A stretch of 64,000 nt of DNA from Allobosea sp. CRIB-10 (GTDB taxonomy: Bacteria; Pseudomonadota; Alphaproteobacteria; Rhizobiales; Beijerinckiaceae): NCBI RefSeq assembly GCF_900112185.1, contig NZ_FOKP01000004.1, positions 1 through 64,000 of the forward strand, read 5' to 3'. Positions 40,133-49,243 of the stretch are shown piece after piece. Every line of letters starts with the position of its first letter. The stretch's first letter is position 1. The notes under the pieces are model-generated. The model was not told the DNA's origin. It made no database searches and saw only the letters and a program-made list of their open reading frames with translations. A program made the translations under genes and the position numbers.

Positions 40133-42457
40133 TCATCCAGCCAGTTTGAGTTCGGGAGCGGGTTGGCGGGTACCCGAAGCCGCCACGCGCAGCATCGAGT
40201 CGACGTCGAGGATCAGCGCGACCAGGCCGTCGCCGAGAATCGTCGCAGCCGAGGCGCCGGCGACAGCGCCATAGTTCGACTCGAGGCTCTTCACGACGAC
40301 CTGCTGCTGGCCGACGATCTCGTCGACCGCAATGCCGACATTGCCGCCGCGCTCGGTCTCCGCGATGATGATGATGTTCTCGTCGCGCGTCCCAGCCGAG
40401 CCCATCACGGCCCCGAGCCGGTGCAGCGGCGTGATCTCGCCGCGCCAGCGCAGCACTTCCTGGCCGAAGGTCAGGTGCTCGATCGGCGTGTTGGCGAGAT
40501 GCTGTGTCTCGATCACGCTGGCGATCGGGATCACGTAGCGGTCGTCGCCGCAGCGGATCACCATGCCCTCGAGCACGGCGAGCGTCAGCGGCAAAGCGAG
40601 CGTGAACTTGCAGCCGCGGCCGGGCTCGGAATCGACGCTGATGCGCCCACCGAGCGATTCGACATTGCGGCGCACCACGTCCATGCCGACGCCGCGGCCG
40701 GAGATGTCGCTGACCGCGTCCGCCGTCGACAGGCCGGCGGCGAAGATCAGCTGGTCGATCTCCTCCGGCGCGAGCTTCTCGTCGGCGCCGACCAGCCCGC
40801 GGGATCTCGCCTTGGCGAGCAGCCTGTCGCGACCGATGCCGCGCCCGTCATCTGTCACGCTGATGACGATGCGGCCGGCCCGGTGCTCGGCGATCAGCTT
40901 GATCGTGCCTTCCGGGTTCTTGCCGGCGGCGATGCGCTCCTCCGGCGTCTCGACGCCGTGATCCATCGAGTTGCGGATCATGTGGGTGAGCGGATCGGCC
41001 AGCTCCTCGATGATCGTCTTGTCGACCTCGGTATTCTCGCCTTCGAGGACGAGCTTCACTTCCTTGCCGAGCGTCTGGGCGAGCTCGCGCACCAGGCGCG
41101 GCATGCGCTGGAACACCGCCTTTACCGGCTGGGCCCGCACCGCCATGACATGGTCCTGCAATTCGCGCGTCTGGCGCGACAGGGTCAGGATCCCCTCGGC
41201 GGTCTTGGCGTAGACGTCGTAGGGCAGCGAGCGCACGCACTCGACCAGCATGGACTGGGTGATGACGATCTCGCCGACCAGGTTCATCAGCCGGTCGATA
41301 CGGTCGAGATCGACGCGGACGCTGACCGCCTGGCGCTGGCGCGCGGCGGCCTCGTTGGCGACGGGCCGCGCAGCCGCACGCGCCGCCGCCGGAGCAGCCG
41401 GGACCGCGGGCGCGGCAGCGGCCGGGGCGGCCGCAGGCGCAGCGGCGGGCTGGATATCGGGCTGCGGCGCAGCCTCAGTTGCCGGCCCGAGCCGGGCAAG
41501 GATCGCCGACAGGTCGGCGGCGACAGTCTGCGGCACCTCCGGAACAGCGGCAGGAGCCGCCTCGGCAACAAGCTCAAGCTCGGCTTCCGGCAGGACCTCG
41601 ACCTCGAACTCCTCATTGGCGAGGGTGAAGTCGAATTTCGAGACGATCTCGTCGGCCGAGAGCTCGGTGCGCATCATCACCGTGAAGCGCATATGGCAGT
41701 CGGTGACGTCGAGCGTCTCGAGCGGTGGCACATGGCTGAGATCGCAAGCGACCGAGACGATCTCGTCGGCGGGCAGGATACCGATCGCGACGCGTGGCTC
41801 GATCACCCGGCGGAACAGGTCGGCTTCCGGCGTGATCTTGATGCAGACGTCGTGACCGGGCTTGCGGATCGGAGCAGCCGCTGCGACGCCGGGCGCGTCA
41901 TCGTCCCAGCCGTCATTGGCCGCGGCCGGCGCTGCGGGAGCGAGCGCGCCCATCTTGGCGTCGACCATGGCGAGCAGGTTGCCGAGCGCGGCGATGCCGG
42001 GCGGTCCGTCGGAGGCCGGCGCGGCGGCAGCCACCGGCGGCGCGACTGGAGCAGCCGGAGCCGCGGGTGCAACGGGCTTGGCCTGGCCGACCTGTTCGAG
42101 CGCAGCGAGAAGGTCCGGGCGAACCGGCGCAGCCTCGTCGTTGCGGGCCGCAGCGACCAGGTCGGCGACGGCGTCCGAGCAGCGCAGGAACAGGGTGAAG
42201 GGCGCATCCTCGAGCGCGACCCGGCCGGAGCGCAGATGGTCGAGCGCCGCCTCGAAGACATGGGCGAAGCCGACGAGCTCGGTGCAGCCGAAGGCGCCGG
42301 CGCCACCCTTGATCGAGTGGATGGCGCGGAAGGCCGCATTGACGTCCTCGGAATCGGTCGAGCCCTCGTCGAGCGCCTGGAGCTTCTGCTCCAGCGCGCC
42401 GAGGAGTTCCTCGCACTCCTGGAAGAAGGTTTGCTTGAGTTCCGCCAGGGGATCCAT
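40133..42457 (-). CDS. cheA: Chemotaxis histidine kinase CheA
   Basis: A 774-residue kinase. P1 has the phosphorylated His47 (AFRAIHSIKGGAGAF). P2-like segments are joined by two alanine/proline linkers. The P3 dimerisation helices (VRVDLDRIDRLMNLVGEIVI) are followed by the P4 ATPase with N-box HMIRNSMDHGVE and G-boxes DDGRGIG and GRGVGMDVV, and then a P5 CheW-like domain. It phosphorylates CheY and CheB. The short gaps on both sides show it is co-transcribed. Confidence 0.97.
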   Translation of the reverse strand: MDPLAELKQTFFQECEELLGALEQKLQALDEGSTDSEDVNAAFRAIHSIKGGAGAFGCTELVGFAHVFEAALDHLRSGRVALEDAPFTLFLRCSDAVADLVAAARNDEAAPVRPDLLAALEQVGQAKPVAPAAPAAPVAPPVAAAAPASDGPPGIAALGNLLAMVDAKMGALAPAAPAAANDGWDDDAPGVAAAAPIRKPGHDVCIKITPEADLFRRVIEPRVAIGILPADEIVSVACDLSHVPPLETLDVTDCHMRFTVMMRTELSADEIVSKFDFTLANEEFEVEVLPEAELELVAEAAPAAVPEVPQTVAADLSAILARLGPATEAAPQPDIQPAAAPAAAPAAAAPAVPAAPAAARAAARPVANEAAARQRQAVSVRVDLDRIDRLMNLVGEIVITQSMLVECVRSLPYDVYAKTAEGILTLSRQTRELQDHVMAVRAQPVKAVFQRMPRLVRELAQTLGKEVKLVLEGENTEVDKTIIEELADPLTHMIRNSMDHGVETPEERIAAGKNPEGTIKLIAEHRAGRIVISVTDDGRGIGRDRLLAKARSRGLVGADEKLAPEEIDQLIFAAGLSTADAVSDISGRGVGMDVVRRNVESLGGRISVDSEPGRGCKFTLALPLTLAVLEGMVIRCGDDRYVIPIASVIETQHLANTPIEHLTFGQEVLRWRGEITPLHRLGAVMGSAGTRDENIIIIAETERGGNVGIAVDEIVGQQQVVVKSLESNYGAVAGASAATILGDGLVALILDVDSMLRVAASGTRQPAPELKLAG

Positions 42458-42464
42458 GGACGCC

Positions 42465-42824
42465 TCAGTTCTGGTAGCGCGCGACGAGGCCGAGCAGGGT
42501 GTTGGGCTCGAACGGCTTGACCATCCAGGCGCTGGCGCCGGCGCGGCGGCCTTCCGCCTTGATCTCGGCGCCGTTCTCGGTGGTCAGCACGATGATCGGC
42601 GTGTTCTGCCCGGCCGGGCGGGCCCGGCAGGCGCGCGTGAACTCGATGCCGTCCATGATCGGCATGTTGAGGTCTGTGATGACGAGATCGGGCTTGAACT
42701 GGTCGAAGCGCGTCAGCCCCTCTTCGCCGTTCTCCGCCTCGGCCACTTCGTGCCCGGCGTTGCGCAGCGTCATGCTGAGCAGGCTGAGCAGCGTCTTGGT
42801 ATCGTCGATCGCGAGGATCTTCAT
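42465..42824 (-). CDS. cheY: CheY-type response regulator
   Basis: A 119-residue receiver domain. It has the acidic pocket IDDTKT, phospho-Asp in LVITDLNMPIMDG, Thr in IIVLTTE and Lys in WMVKPFEP. It sits directly upstream of cheA, 7 bases away, the usual place of the main motor CheY in this type of alphaproteobacterial cluster. A longer upstream frame is open but overlaps the STAS gene. Confidence 0.95.
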   Translation of the reverse strand: MKILAIDDTKTLLSLLSMTLRNAGHEVAEAENGEEGLTRFDQFKPDLVITDLNMPIMDGIEFTRACRARPAGQNTPIIVLTTENGAEIKAEGRRAGASAWMVKPFEPNTLLGLVARYQN

Positions 42825-42831
42825 CGCGGGA

Positions 42832-43194
42832 TCACTCCAGAACGAGGGCGCTTTGCGCCGGGTCGAACCCGATCGCTTGAAAGGACTGGCGGCACTCGTC
42901 CGAGACCGCCTTGAGGGTGACGCTGAGCCCGCGCGCCTTGGCGCTGGTGGCAGCCGCGTGCATAAGCTGGATCCACAGGCTCGGGAACGGCCCGGCCTCC
43001 GCGCACTCGACCGCGATGCTTTCCTTCTGCTCCAGCGCGACGAGCAGCTGATTGCGGAAAGCCGCGGCCTCTGACCGGCCGAGGAAAGGCGGAAGTGAGA
43101 CGGTGATGACCACGGCGGCGCGCCCTGTGTTTGTTGACTGGGAAGCATCCCGGGGATTGGTAAAAATTTCGCTAACCACGCGGTCCACCGGCAA
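42832..43194 (-). CDS. Small STAS-domain protein of the chemotaxis cluster
   Basis: A protein of up to 120 residues with a STAS-like fold (VITVSLPPFLGRSEAAAFR, SIAVECAEAGPFPSLWIQLM, GLSVTLKAVSDECRQSF). The Ser/Asp switch is not obvious, since the usual D-S-S/G turn reads GPFPS. Small STAS proteins next to cheY and cheA occur in several alphaproteobacteria but have no agreed role. The start is uncertain: a TTG at 43194 gives the full length, while a GTG at 43113 with AGGGCG before it would give 93 residues. Confidence 0.72.
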   Translation of the reverse strand: MPVDRVVSEIFTNPRDASQSTNTGRAAVVITVSLPPFLGRSEAAAFRNQLLVALEQKESIAVECAEAGPFPSLWIQLMHAAATSAKARGLSVTLKAVSDECRQSFQAIGFDPAQSALVLE

Positions 43195-43228
43195 GGATTG
43201 TGGCCGTTCCGCGGCACCATTCTTCGCT

Positions 43229-43696
43229 TTAGAACAGGTTGTTGCTGATCGCGCGCGGCACGAGCGAGATGCTGCCGTTCACTTCCTTGTACTTGCGTGG
43301 GATGTTGATGATCCCCGACAGGTGCAGCCAGAGATTGTTCGGCGAGATCGGCTTGACGATGATCTCGTGCGCGCCGAGCTTGGCGGCCTGCACCACCGCG
43401 CGCCGATCCGGCTTTTCCATCATCACCAGCACCGGCGCCTTGGCGAAGGGCGAGGTCTTGAACGAGCGGATCGCGGCCAGGCATTTGACGCTGTCGCCAT
43501 CCGGGAGATCCCAATCGAGCATGACGATGTTCGGCTGCTTCTGGATGAAGGTCGTCGCCGCCGTGGCGAGATCGGCCGCCTCGAACACGCGCTGCAGCTG
43601 CGCCTGGTAGAGCATGGTGCGAATGATGCGCCGATAGTGCGGGCTGGGGTCGATCAGCAGCACCGAGAGATTGGGGAAGGATGGCGCGATATGCAT
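43229..43696 (-). CDS. Stand-alone receiver-domain protein
   Basis: A 155-residue receiver variant. The first pocket reads LLIDPSPHYR (one Asp only), the acceptor Asp is in VMLDWDLPDGDS, and Lys is in IIVKPISPN. About 30 C-terminal residues (NIPRKYKEVNGSISLVPRAI) extend past the receiver fold. The changed acidic pair suggests altered magnesium binding or phosphorylation. It probably acts in the same chemotaxis pathway. Confidence 0.85.
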   Translation of the reverse strand: MHIAPSFPNLSVLLIDPSPHYRRIIRTMLYQAQLQRVFEAADLATAATTFIQKQPNIVMLDWDLPDGDSVKCLAAIRSFKTSPFAKAPVLVMMEKPDRRAVVQAAKLGAHEIIVKPISPNNLWLHLSGIINIPRKYKEVNGSISLVPRAISNNLF

Positions 43697-43754
43697 GTCC
43701 GCAACTCGATACTCAACTGAACTCTGGACGCGACGGCTTCAGCCCCTCCGGCCC

Positions 43755-45209
43755 TCAGACGCTGAGTCCGAACCGGACGCCGCCCCAGTGCCGGCCCCTG
43801 ACGAAGATCGGTGCCGACAGATCCTCCATCACCAGAAAATTTCCGCCGCCCATGTCGCGCCGATAGGTCTGCAGCAGGAACGGCTTCTGGTTGCGCGCCG
43901 CGGCGAGGCCGGTGCGATCGTTGAAGATGCGCCGGTTGCGGCAATTGGCGTTGTTCCAGACCGGGTCCGGCCCTTGCGGCTGCGAATATTTGCGGTTGTG
44001 CGTCGGCAGGTAGCCGTTGCGGTCGACCGCTGCGCAGAAGACGATGCGCTTGTTCGCCGTGAGCATCTTCTCCTGCACCGATGGCAGGAGCCGGTCGGTC
44101 AGCTCGGTGAAGCGGCTCGTGAACTGCTGGGGATCGCTGCCCGGGATCGGCCGATAGGCCTCGTCGAACAATTCGGCCTGACCGATCTCGCCCTTCGCCA
44201 GCGCCCGCTCGAACAGCTCCGCCATCGTGGCAGCCGCCTCGGCCGCGAGCTCGATCATGTCGGATTGCGGCGTCCGCACGCCCGAGCCTGCGATCGCGCC
44301 GAGGATCGCCTCGCTGGTCGAGACCAGGGAGGCCCCGCGCCGTGCCGCGACCTCGAGATTGCGGGCCGATTGGTCGACGCCGTTGACCAGCCCCTTCAGC
44401 TCGCCCCCGACCTGCGCGAAGGCGACGGCATTCTCGCGCGCCGGCGCCGAGATTGAGTCGATTTCGCCGATCAGGCCGACGACCGAACGGCCGAAATGGT
44501 CGAGCTCGCCGATCTGCTGGGAAATGCCCTGGCTCTCCTCGCTGGCGCGGCGCGCCGCCTGCGCGTTCGCCTCGCTCTGCTTCGCCAGCTGGTCGACGGT
44601 TGCGACCAGAGCGTCGAGCTGCTTGGCACTGGCAGCGGTCGCGTCGCGCGTCTGTTCGGCGAGCTGCTTCACGGCCGCGGCGATGACGGCAAAGCCGCGC
44701 CCGGCGGCGCCGCTGCGCGCAGCCTCGACGCCGGCATTGATCGAGAGCAGCTGGATTTCGCGCGTGATCGTCTGGATCGCCTCGCTGGCCTCGCGCGCCT
44801 TGTGGGCGCGCCCGACGGCCTCGTTCAGGGCCTGCGAGATCGATTGCGCCCCGTCGGACAATTCGGCGATGTCGCTCTGTGCCGCATTCAGCCCCTGCCG
44901 GACCGCGCCGGTAACGCGCTCCAGCCCGCTCTTGACCACGGACGCTGCTTCCTGCGCCGTGTCGGCCGCCTGCTGGATCGCCTGGTTGGAGCGCGAGACC
45001 TGCTCGACCGAGCTGACGACGCGGTGCAAACCGTCGGTCTGCCGATCGAGCTCGGCATTGACGTCGCCGATGCGGCCGGACATGTCGGTGATCTCGGCGC
45101 TGAGCTTGCCGAAGCGCTCGGCGATCTCGCGGACGGCATGGGCCGCCGCCTCTGCGCCCGGCGCATCCTCATTGGCGGGATCAGGCAGCTTCAGGGCCTG
45201 GGCGTGCAT
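43755..45209 (-). CDS. Cytosolic methyl-accepting protein with C-terminal sensor
   Basis: A 484-residue soluble receptor without membrane segments. The signalling coiled coil comes first, at about 25-270 (QLLSINAGVEAARSGAAGRGF is the hairpin tip, a divergent version), and a Cache/PAS-like sensor comes last, at about 340-484 (RIVFCAAVDRNGYLPTHNRK, CRNRRIFNDRTGLAAARN, PIFVRGRHWGGVRFG). This reverses the usual sensor-first order. Some energy or redox receptors of alphaproteobacteria share it. It is the first gene of the chemotaxis cluster. Confidence 0.85.
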   Translation of the reverse strand: MHAQALKLPDPANEDAPGAEAAAHAVREIAERFGKLSAEITDMSGRIGDVNAELDRQTDGLHRVVSSVEQVSRSNQAIQQAADTAQEAASVVKSGLERVTGAVRQGLNAAQSDIAELSDGAQSISQALNEAVGRAHKAREASEAIQTITREIQLLSINAGVEAARSGAAGRGFAVIAAAVKQLAEQTRDATAASAKQLDALVATVDQLAKQSEANAQAARRASEESQGISQQIGELDHFGRSVVGLIGEIDSISAPARENAVAFAQVGGELKGLVNGVDQSARNLEVAARRGASLVSTSEAILGAIAGSGVRTPQSDMIELAAEAAATMAELFERALAKGEIGQAELFDEAYRPIPGSDPQQFTSRFTELTDRLLPSVQEKMLTANKRIVFCAAVDRNGYLPTHNRKYSQPQGPDPVWNNANCRNRRIFNDRTGLAAARNQKPFLLQTYRRDMGGGNFLVMEDLSAPIFVRGRHWGGVRFGLSV

Positions 45210-45450
45210 CGCTCGGCGCTTCCATCTTGGAGTTCTGCCAGCGGAAGTTAAACGAACGCAGTAAAGCCGCGGTTAATGCCGCGGCAGCCCGGGTGATCGG
45301 CGGCAGTTCTTTGGTATAATCCGGCGTACAACTAGGGCTTGCTGCAATCGTAAAGCGCCCTCTCGTTAACCTCTGCGCGTGCCGCTTCCAGTTCCCACGA
45401 CGCTGCATCCGATTTACCCTCCTCCCGTCACGTCATCCCATGGACGCCGC

Positions 45451-46326
45451 TTGAACAGCCGACAGCTCGAAACCTTCGCCGCGGTGATGAAGGCCGGCAC
45501 GATCTCGCGCGCCGCCGAGTTGCTCGGCGTCACCCAGCCCGGCGTCAGCCGCGCTATCGCCGAGCTGGAGAAATCGCTCGGCTTCCTGCTGTTCGACCGC
45601 ATCCGCAACCGCATCGTCGCGACGCCCGAGGCCAAGCTGTTCTACGCCCAGGTCCAGGCCTCCTTTCTCGGCATGGACACGCTGCGCGCCACCGCCGCCC
45701 GCATCCGCGACCATGGCGCCGGCCAGTTGCGCATCGGCTCGCTCTCGGCGCTCGGCTCTTCGCTGGTGCCGCGGGCGGTGCGCCGCTTCCGCGACCGGCG
45801 CCCGGAGATCGCGGTGACGCTGATGGTCCTGCCCTCGCGCGACGTCCGCGACGGCGTCGCGTCGGGCGCCTTCGACATCGGCCTCGCCGCCGACGAGATC
45901 GACGTCTCCGGTGTCCTGCATCAGCTCTTCGTCCAGCCGCGCGTGCTCTGCGCCCTGCCGCTCGGCCACCCGCTCGCCGAGAAGGAGCTGATCGGCCCGG
46001 CCGACCTGCACGACCTGCCCTTCGTCGCCTATGTGCCCGAGGATCGCGCCCGCCAGCGGCTCGACCGCATCTTCGCGCAGGCCGGCGTCAAGCCGCGCAT
46101 CGTCGTCGAGACCATCTACGCCGCGACCGTCTGCGCGCTCGTCGCCGAAGGCGTCGGCGTCGGCCTGGTCAGCCCCTATGCGGTCGCCGGCGCCGATCCG
46201 ACGCGGCTGGTGCTGCGCCCCTTCGAGCCGGAGGTGCAAAGCCGCAGCCTGCTGATCCTGCCGCTCGACCGGCCGAAATCGCAATTGGTGCGCGACTTCA
46301 TCGACTGCCTGATGGAAGTGCGCTGA
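45451..46326 (+). CDS. LysR-family transcriptional regulator
   Basis: A protein of about 291 residues. The helix-turn-helix SRAAELLGVTQPGVSRAIAELE and a standard effector domain are clear. The start is uncertain: a TTG at 45451 (NSRQLETFAAVMKAG) gives the family start, while a GTG at 45379 adds 24 unlikely residues. It precedes a Cys/Met-metabolism PLP enzyme and an amino-acid binding protein on the same strand, which it may regulate, though LysR regulators are more often divergent. Confidence 0.85.
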   Translation: MNSRQLETFAAVMKAGTISRAAELLGVTQPGVSRAIAELEKSLGFLLFDRIRNRIVATPEAKLFYAQVQASFLGMDTLRATAARIRDHGAGQLRIGSLSALGSSLVPRAVRRFRDRRPEIAVTLMVLPSRDVRDGVASGAFDIGLAADEIDVSGVLHQLFVQPRVLCALPLGHPLAEKELIGPADLHDLPFVAYVPEDRARQRLDRIFAQAGVKPRIVVETIYAATVCALVAEGVGVGLVSPYAVAGADPTRLVLRPFEPEVQSRSLLILPLDRPKSQLVRDFIDCLMEVR

Positions 46327-46413
46327 CCATAACGTCCCGGCATCGAGTCATGAGTTCTGGCTGATTGCCGGCGGCGCCTCGCGGAGGGAATCTCCCCTTC
46401 GAAGGAGCCCCTT

Positions 46414-47598
46414 ATGCACGACGCGACCCGCACCGTTCACCATCCAGCTGTCAACGAGGAGGGCTATGCCAGCCTGACCGTGCCGACGCACCGCGCCTCG
46501 ACCATCGTCTACCCCGACGCAGCGAGCTTCTTCGCCCGCAGGCATCGCGGCTTCGATGGCTACACCTACGGCCTGCACGGCACCCCGACGCACCGCACGC
46601 TCGAAGCGCAGCTCACCGCGCTGCATGGCGGCGTGCGCACCGTGCTCGTCCCCTCCGGCCAGGCGGCGGTCACCATCGTCCTGCTCTCGGTGCTGCTGCC
46701 GGGCGACAAGGTGCTGATCCCGGATCAGGTCTACCAGCCGGTGCGCAGCTTCTGCGAGGAGTACCTGAAGCCGCGCGGCATCGACTATGGCGTCTATGAT
46801 CCTATGATCGGGGCCAGCATCTCCGGTCTGATCGACGACACGGTCAAGCTGGTCTGGGTCGAGTCGCCGGGCTCCAACACGATGGAGGTCCAGGATATCC
46901 CCGCCATCGTGAAAGCGGCAAAGGCCAAGGGCGTGCTCGTCGGCTGCGACAACACCTGGGCGACGCCGCTGATTTTCAAGCCGCTGGCCCATGGCGTCGA
47001 TTTCGCTTGCGAGGCGCTGACCAAATATGTCGGCGGCCATTCCGACCTGCTGCTCGGCTCGATCACCGTCGCCGATCTCGGCCTGCGCGAGATGCTGAAG
47101 GTGACGCTGCGCGGCCTGGGCGTCGGCGTCTCGCCCGACGAAGTCCAGCTCGCTCTGCGCGGCCTCGAAACCCTCGCGCTGCGCCTTGCCCATATGGGCA
47201 CGGTCTCCGAGGATTTTGCCCGGCGCCTGACCCGTTCGCCCGCGGTCGAGACCGTGCTGCATCCGGCCCTGCCCTCCTGCCCCGGCCATGAATTCTGGAA
47301 GCGCGACATGGGCCGCTCGTCAGGCGTGTTCAGCGTGGTCCTGAAGCCAGTGCCGCATGCTCAGCTGGAACAGGCGCTCTCTGCGCTCGAGGTCTTCGCC
47401 ATCGGCGCCTCCTGGGGCGGCACGCGCAGCCTGATCGCGCCGCTGGCGCCGGAGGGCGAGCGCACCGTCGTGCCCTGGCCGCATCAGGGTCCGTCGCTGC
47501 GCATCAGCATCGGCCTCGAGGACCAGGACGACCTCTGGAACGATCTCGACGCCTTGCTGATCGCGCTCGAACAGCCGGCGGCCGCCAAGGTCGCCTGA
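46414..47598 (+). CDS. metC: Cys/Met-metabolism PLP-dependent enzyme (cystathionine beta-lyase-like)
   Basis: A 394-residue fold-type I PLP enzyme. The lysine is in EALTKYVGGHSD, the cofactor Asp in GCDNTWATP, and the substrate-binding YTYGLHGTPTHRTLE stretch is typical of the cystathionine beta-lyase branch. It should cleave cystathionine or another sulfur amino acid to give homocysteine, pyruvate and ammonia. A solute-binding protein follows 89 bases later, suggesting uptake and breakdown of one sulfur amino acid. Confidence 0.9.
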   Translation: MHDATRTVHHPAVNEEGYASLTVPTHRASTIVYPDAASFFARRHRGFDGYTYGLHGTPTHRTLEAQLTALHGGVRTVLVPSGQAAVTIVLLSVLLPGDKVLIPDQVYQPVRSFCEEYLKPRGIDYGVYDPMIGASISGLIDDTVKLVWVESPGSNTMEVQDIPAIVKAAKAKGVLVGCDNTWATPLIFKPLAHGVDFACEALTKYVGGHSDLLLGSITVADLGLREMLKVTLRGLGVGVSPDEVQLALRGLETLALRLAHMGTVSEDFARRLTRSPAVETVLHPALPSCPGHEFWKRDMGRSSGVFSVVLKPVPHAQLEQALSALEVFAIGASWGGTRSLIAPLAPEGERTVVPWPHQGPSLRISIGLEDQDDLWNDLDALLIALEQPAAAKVA

Positions 47599-47687
47599 GA
47601 CGGAAGACCCGGAATGACGAACGCGGCGGAGCAGGCCTCCGCCGCGGCGGGAGAGCTTTGCCTGAAAACAACAACAGGGGATCAACG

Positions 47688-48707
47688 ATGAAACGGACCT
47701 TGCTTCGCCTGACTGCTGCACTCGCGCTCGCCGCCGGCTTCGCAGCGCCCGCCGATGCCAATACGCTCAAGATGATCCGCGACCGCGGCAAGATCATCTG
47801 CGGCACCAGCCCCGGAGTCGCCGGCTTCTCGACCCAGGATGCCAATGGCCGCTGGGAAGGCTTCGACATCGACATTTGCCGCGCACTCGCCGCGATCATC
47901 TTCAACGACACCGAGAAGGCCGGCTTCGTCCCGCTCACCTCGAAGGACAGGCTGATCGCTCTGCAGGCCGGCGAGATCGACGTCTTGCCGCGCACCACGA
48001 CCTGGACCTTGTCGCGCAATGCCGGCCAGGGCGTCACCTTCACCACCGTCAACTATTATGACGGCCAGGGCTTCATGGTCTCGAAGAAACTCGGCGTTTC
48101 CTCGGCGGCCCAGCTCGGCGGCGCCTCGGTCTGCGTCGCGCAGGGCACGACCAGCGAGCTCAACCTCGCCGACTACTTCCGCAAGCTAGGCAAGAAATAC
48201 GAGGCCGCCGCCTTCGGCACTTCGGAGGAAGCGCTGAAAGCCTATGAATCCGGCCGCTGCGACGCCTACACCACCGACATCTCGGCGCTCTCGGCCGTCC
48301 GGCTGAAGCTTCAGGACCTCGACAGTCACGTCATCCTGCCGGAGGTGGTCTCGAAGGAGCCGCTCGGCCCCTGGGTCCGCACCGGCGACGAGAGCTGGTT
48401 CAACCTGGTGCGCTGGACCGTGCTTGCCCTGATCAACGCCGAGGAACTCGGCATCACCAAGGCCAACGTCAAGGAGATGCTGAAATCCTCCAATCCCGAG
48501 GTGAAGCGCTTCCTCGGCCTCGACGGCAAGATGGGCGAGGCGATGGGCGTCAGCAACGACTGGGTCGTGCGCATCATCTCGGCCGTCGGCAATTACGGCG
48601 AGAGCTTCGAGCAGCATCTCGGCGAGAGCTCGCGCCTGAAGCTGTCGCGTGGCCCGAACGAGCTCTGGAACAAGGGTGGCATCCAGTACAGCCCGCCCTT
48701 CCGGTAG
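47688..48707 (+). CDS. Amino-acid ABC transporter substrate-binding protein (AapJ-like)
   Basis: A 339-residue periplasmic protein with a signal peptide (MKRTLLRLTAALALAAGFAAPADA), then an SBP_bac_3 fold: GKIICGTSPGVAGFS, GFDIDICRALAAI, DVLPRTTTWTLSR. The length and GPWVRTGDESWFNLVRW place it in the general L-amino-acid (AapJ) group. The matching permease and ATPase genes are not adjacent, so it is an orphan binding protein or the rest of the transporter is elsewhere. The ATG at 47688 is preceded by AGGGG. Confidence 0.92.
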   Translation: MKRTLLRLTAALALAAGFAAPADANTLKMIRDRGKIICGTSPGVAGFSTQDANGRWEGFDIDICRALAAIIFNDTEKAGFVPLTSKDRLIALQAGEIDVLPRTTTWTLSRNAGQGVTFTTVNYYDGQGFMVSKKLGVSSAAQLGGASVCVAQGTTSELNLADYFRKLGKKYEAAAFGTSEEALKAYESGRCDAYTTDISALSAVRLKLQDLDSHVILPEVVSKEPLGPWVRTGDESWFNLVRWTVLALINAEELGITKANVKEMLKSSNPEVKRFLGLDGKMGEAMGVSNDWVVRIISAVGNYGESFEQHLGESSRLKLSRGPNELWNKGGIQYSPPFR

Positions 48708-48784
48708 GCAGCGAGCGGGCGTGATGGAACTGCCGGGCGTTCCGGCGGTTCCTAACTCCGTTGCCTCACCAAGGAGTACCGCCC

Positions 48785-49231
48785 GTGCCTGCCATCAAAT
48801 CCCTCTTCGCCGGCGCCGCTGCGCTTGCTTTCGTCACCGGCACGGCCGTCGCCCAGCCGCGAACGCTGGGTCCGCAGACCGGTACGATCAAGATCGAGCA
48901 GATCTCGGTGGCCTTCATCGCCTCCGGCGAACTCGGCGGCGGCACCTTCACCTATCGCGGCCGCTCCTATCCGATCTCGGTCGGCGGCCTCGGCATCGGC
49001 GGCATCGGCGCCTCGCGCGTCCTCGCCAGCGGGCGCGTCTACGGCCTGACGACCCGCAACGACCTCGCCGGTCCTTATGTCCAGCTCAAGGAAGGCTGGG
49101 CCGTCGGCCGCGCCGGCCAGGGTCGCGTCTGGCTCAAGAACGACAAGGGCGTGACGATCAGCCTCGACACCCGCCGCCAGGGCCTGCAGGCGACGATCGG
49201 CGCCGACGGCGTGGTGATCGCGTTCAAGTAG
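48785..49231 (+). CDS. Small exported protein, possible EipA/DUF1134-like
   Basis: A 148-residue protein starting with GTG at 48785 behind AAGGAG. It has a signal peptide (residues 1-24, ending AVAQ) and a beta-rich mature part. The glycine-rich YPISVGGLGIGGIGASR core resembles the core of Brucella EipA (DUF1134), an envelope integrity protein, but I cannot confirm the family. It follows the ABC binding protein gene by 77 bases. Confidence 0.62.
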   Translation: MPAIKSLFAGAAALAFVTGTAVAQPRTLGPQTGTIKIEQISVAFIASGELGGGTFTYRGRSYPISVGGLGIGGIGASRVLASGRVYGLTTRNDLAGPYVQLKEGWAVGRAGQGRVWLKNDKGVTISLDTRRQGLQATIGADGVVIAFK

Positions 49232-49243
49232 CGCGCAAGACCG

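Noticed and set aside
39641..42520. A long plus-strand frame opposite cheW and cheA
   Set aside because: It is the antisense shadow of two well-defined chemotaxis genes and has no protein-like motifs.
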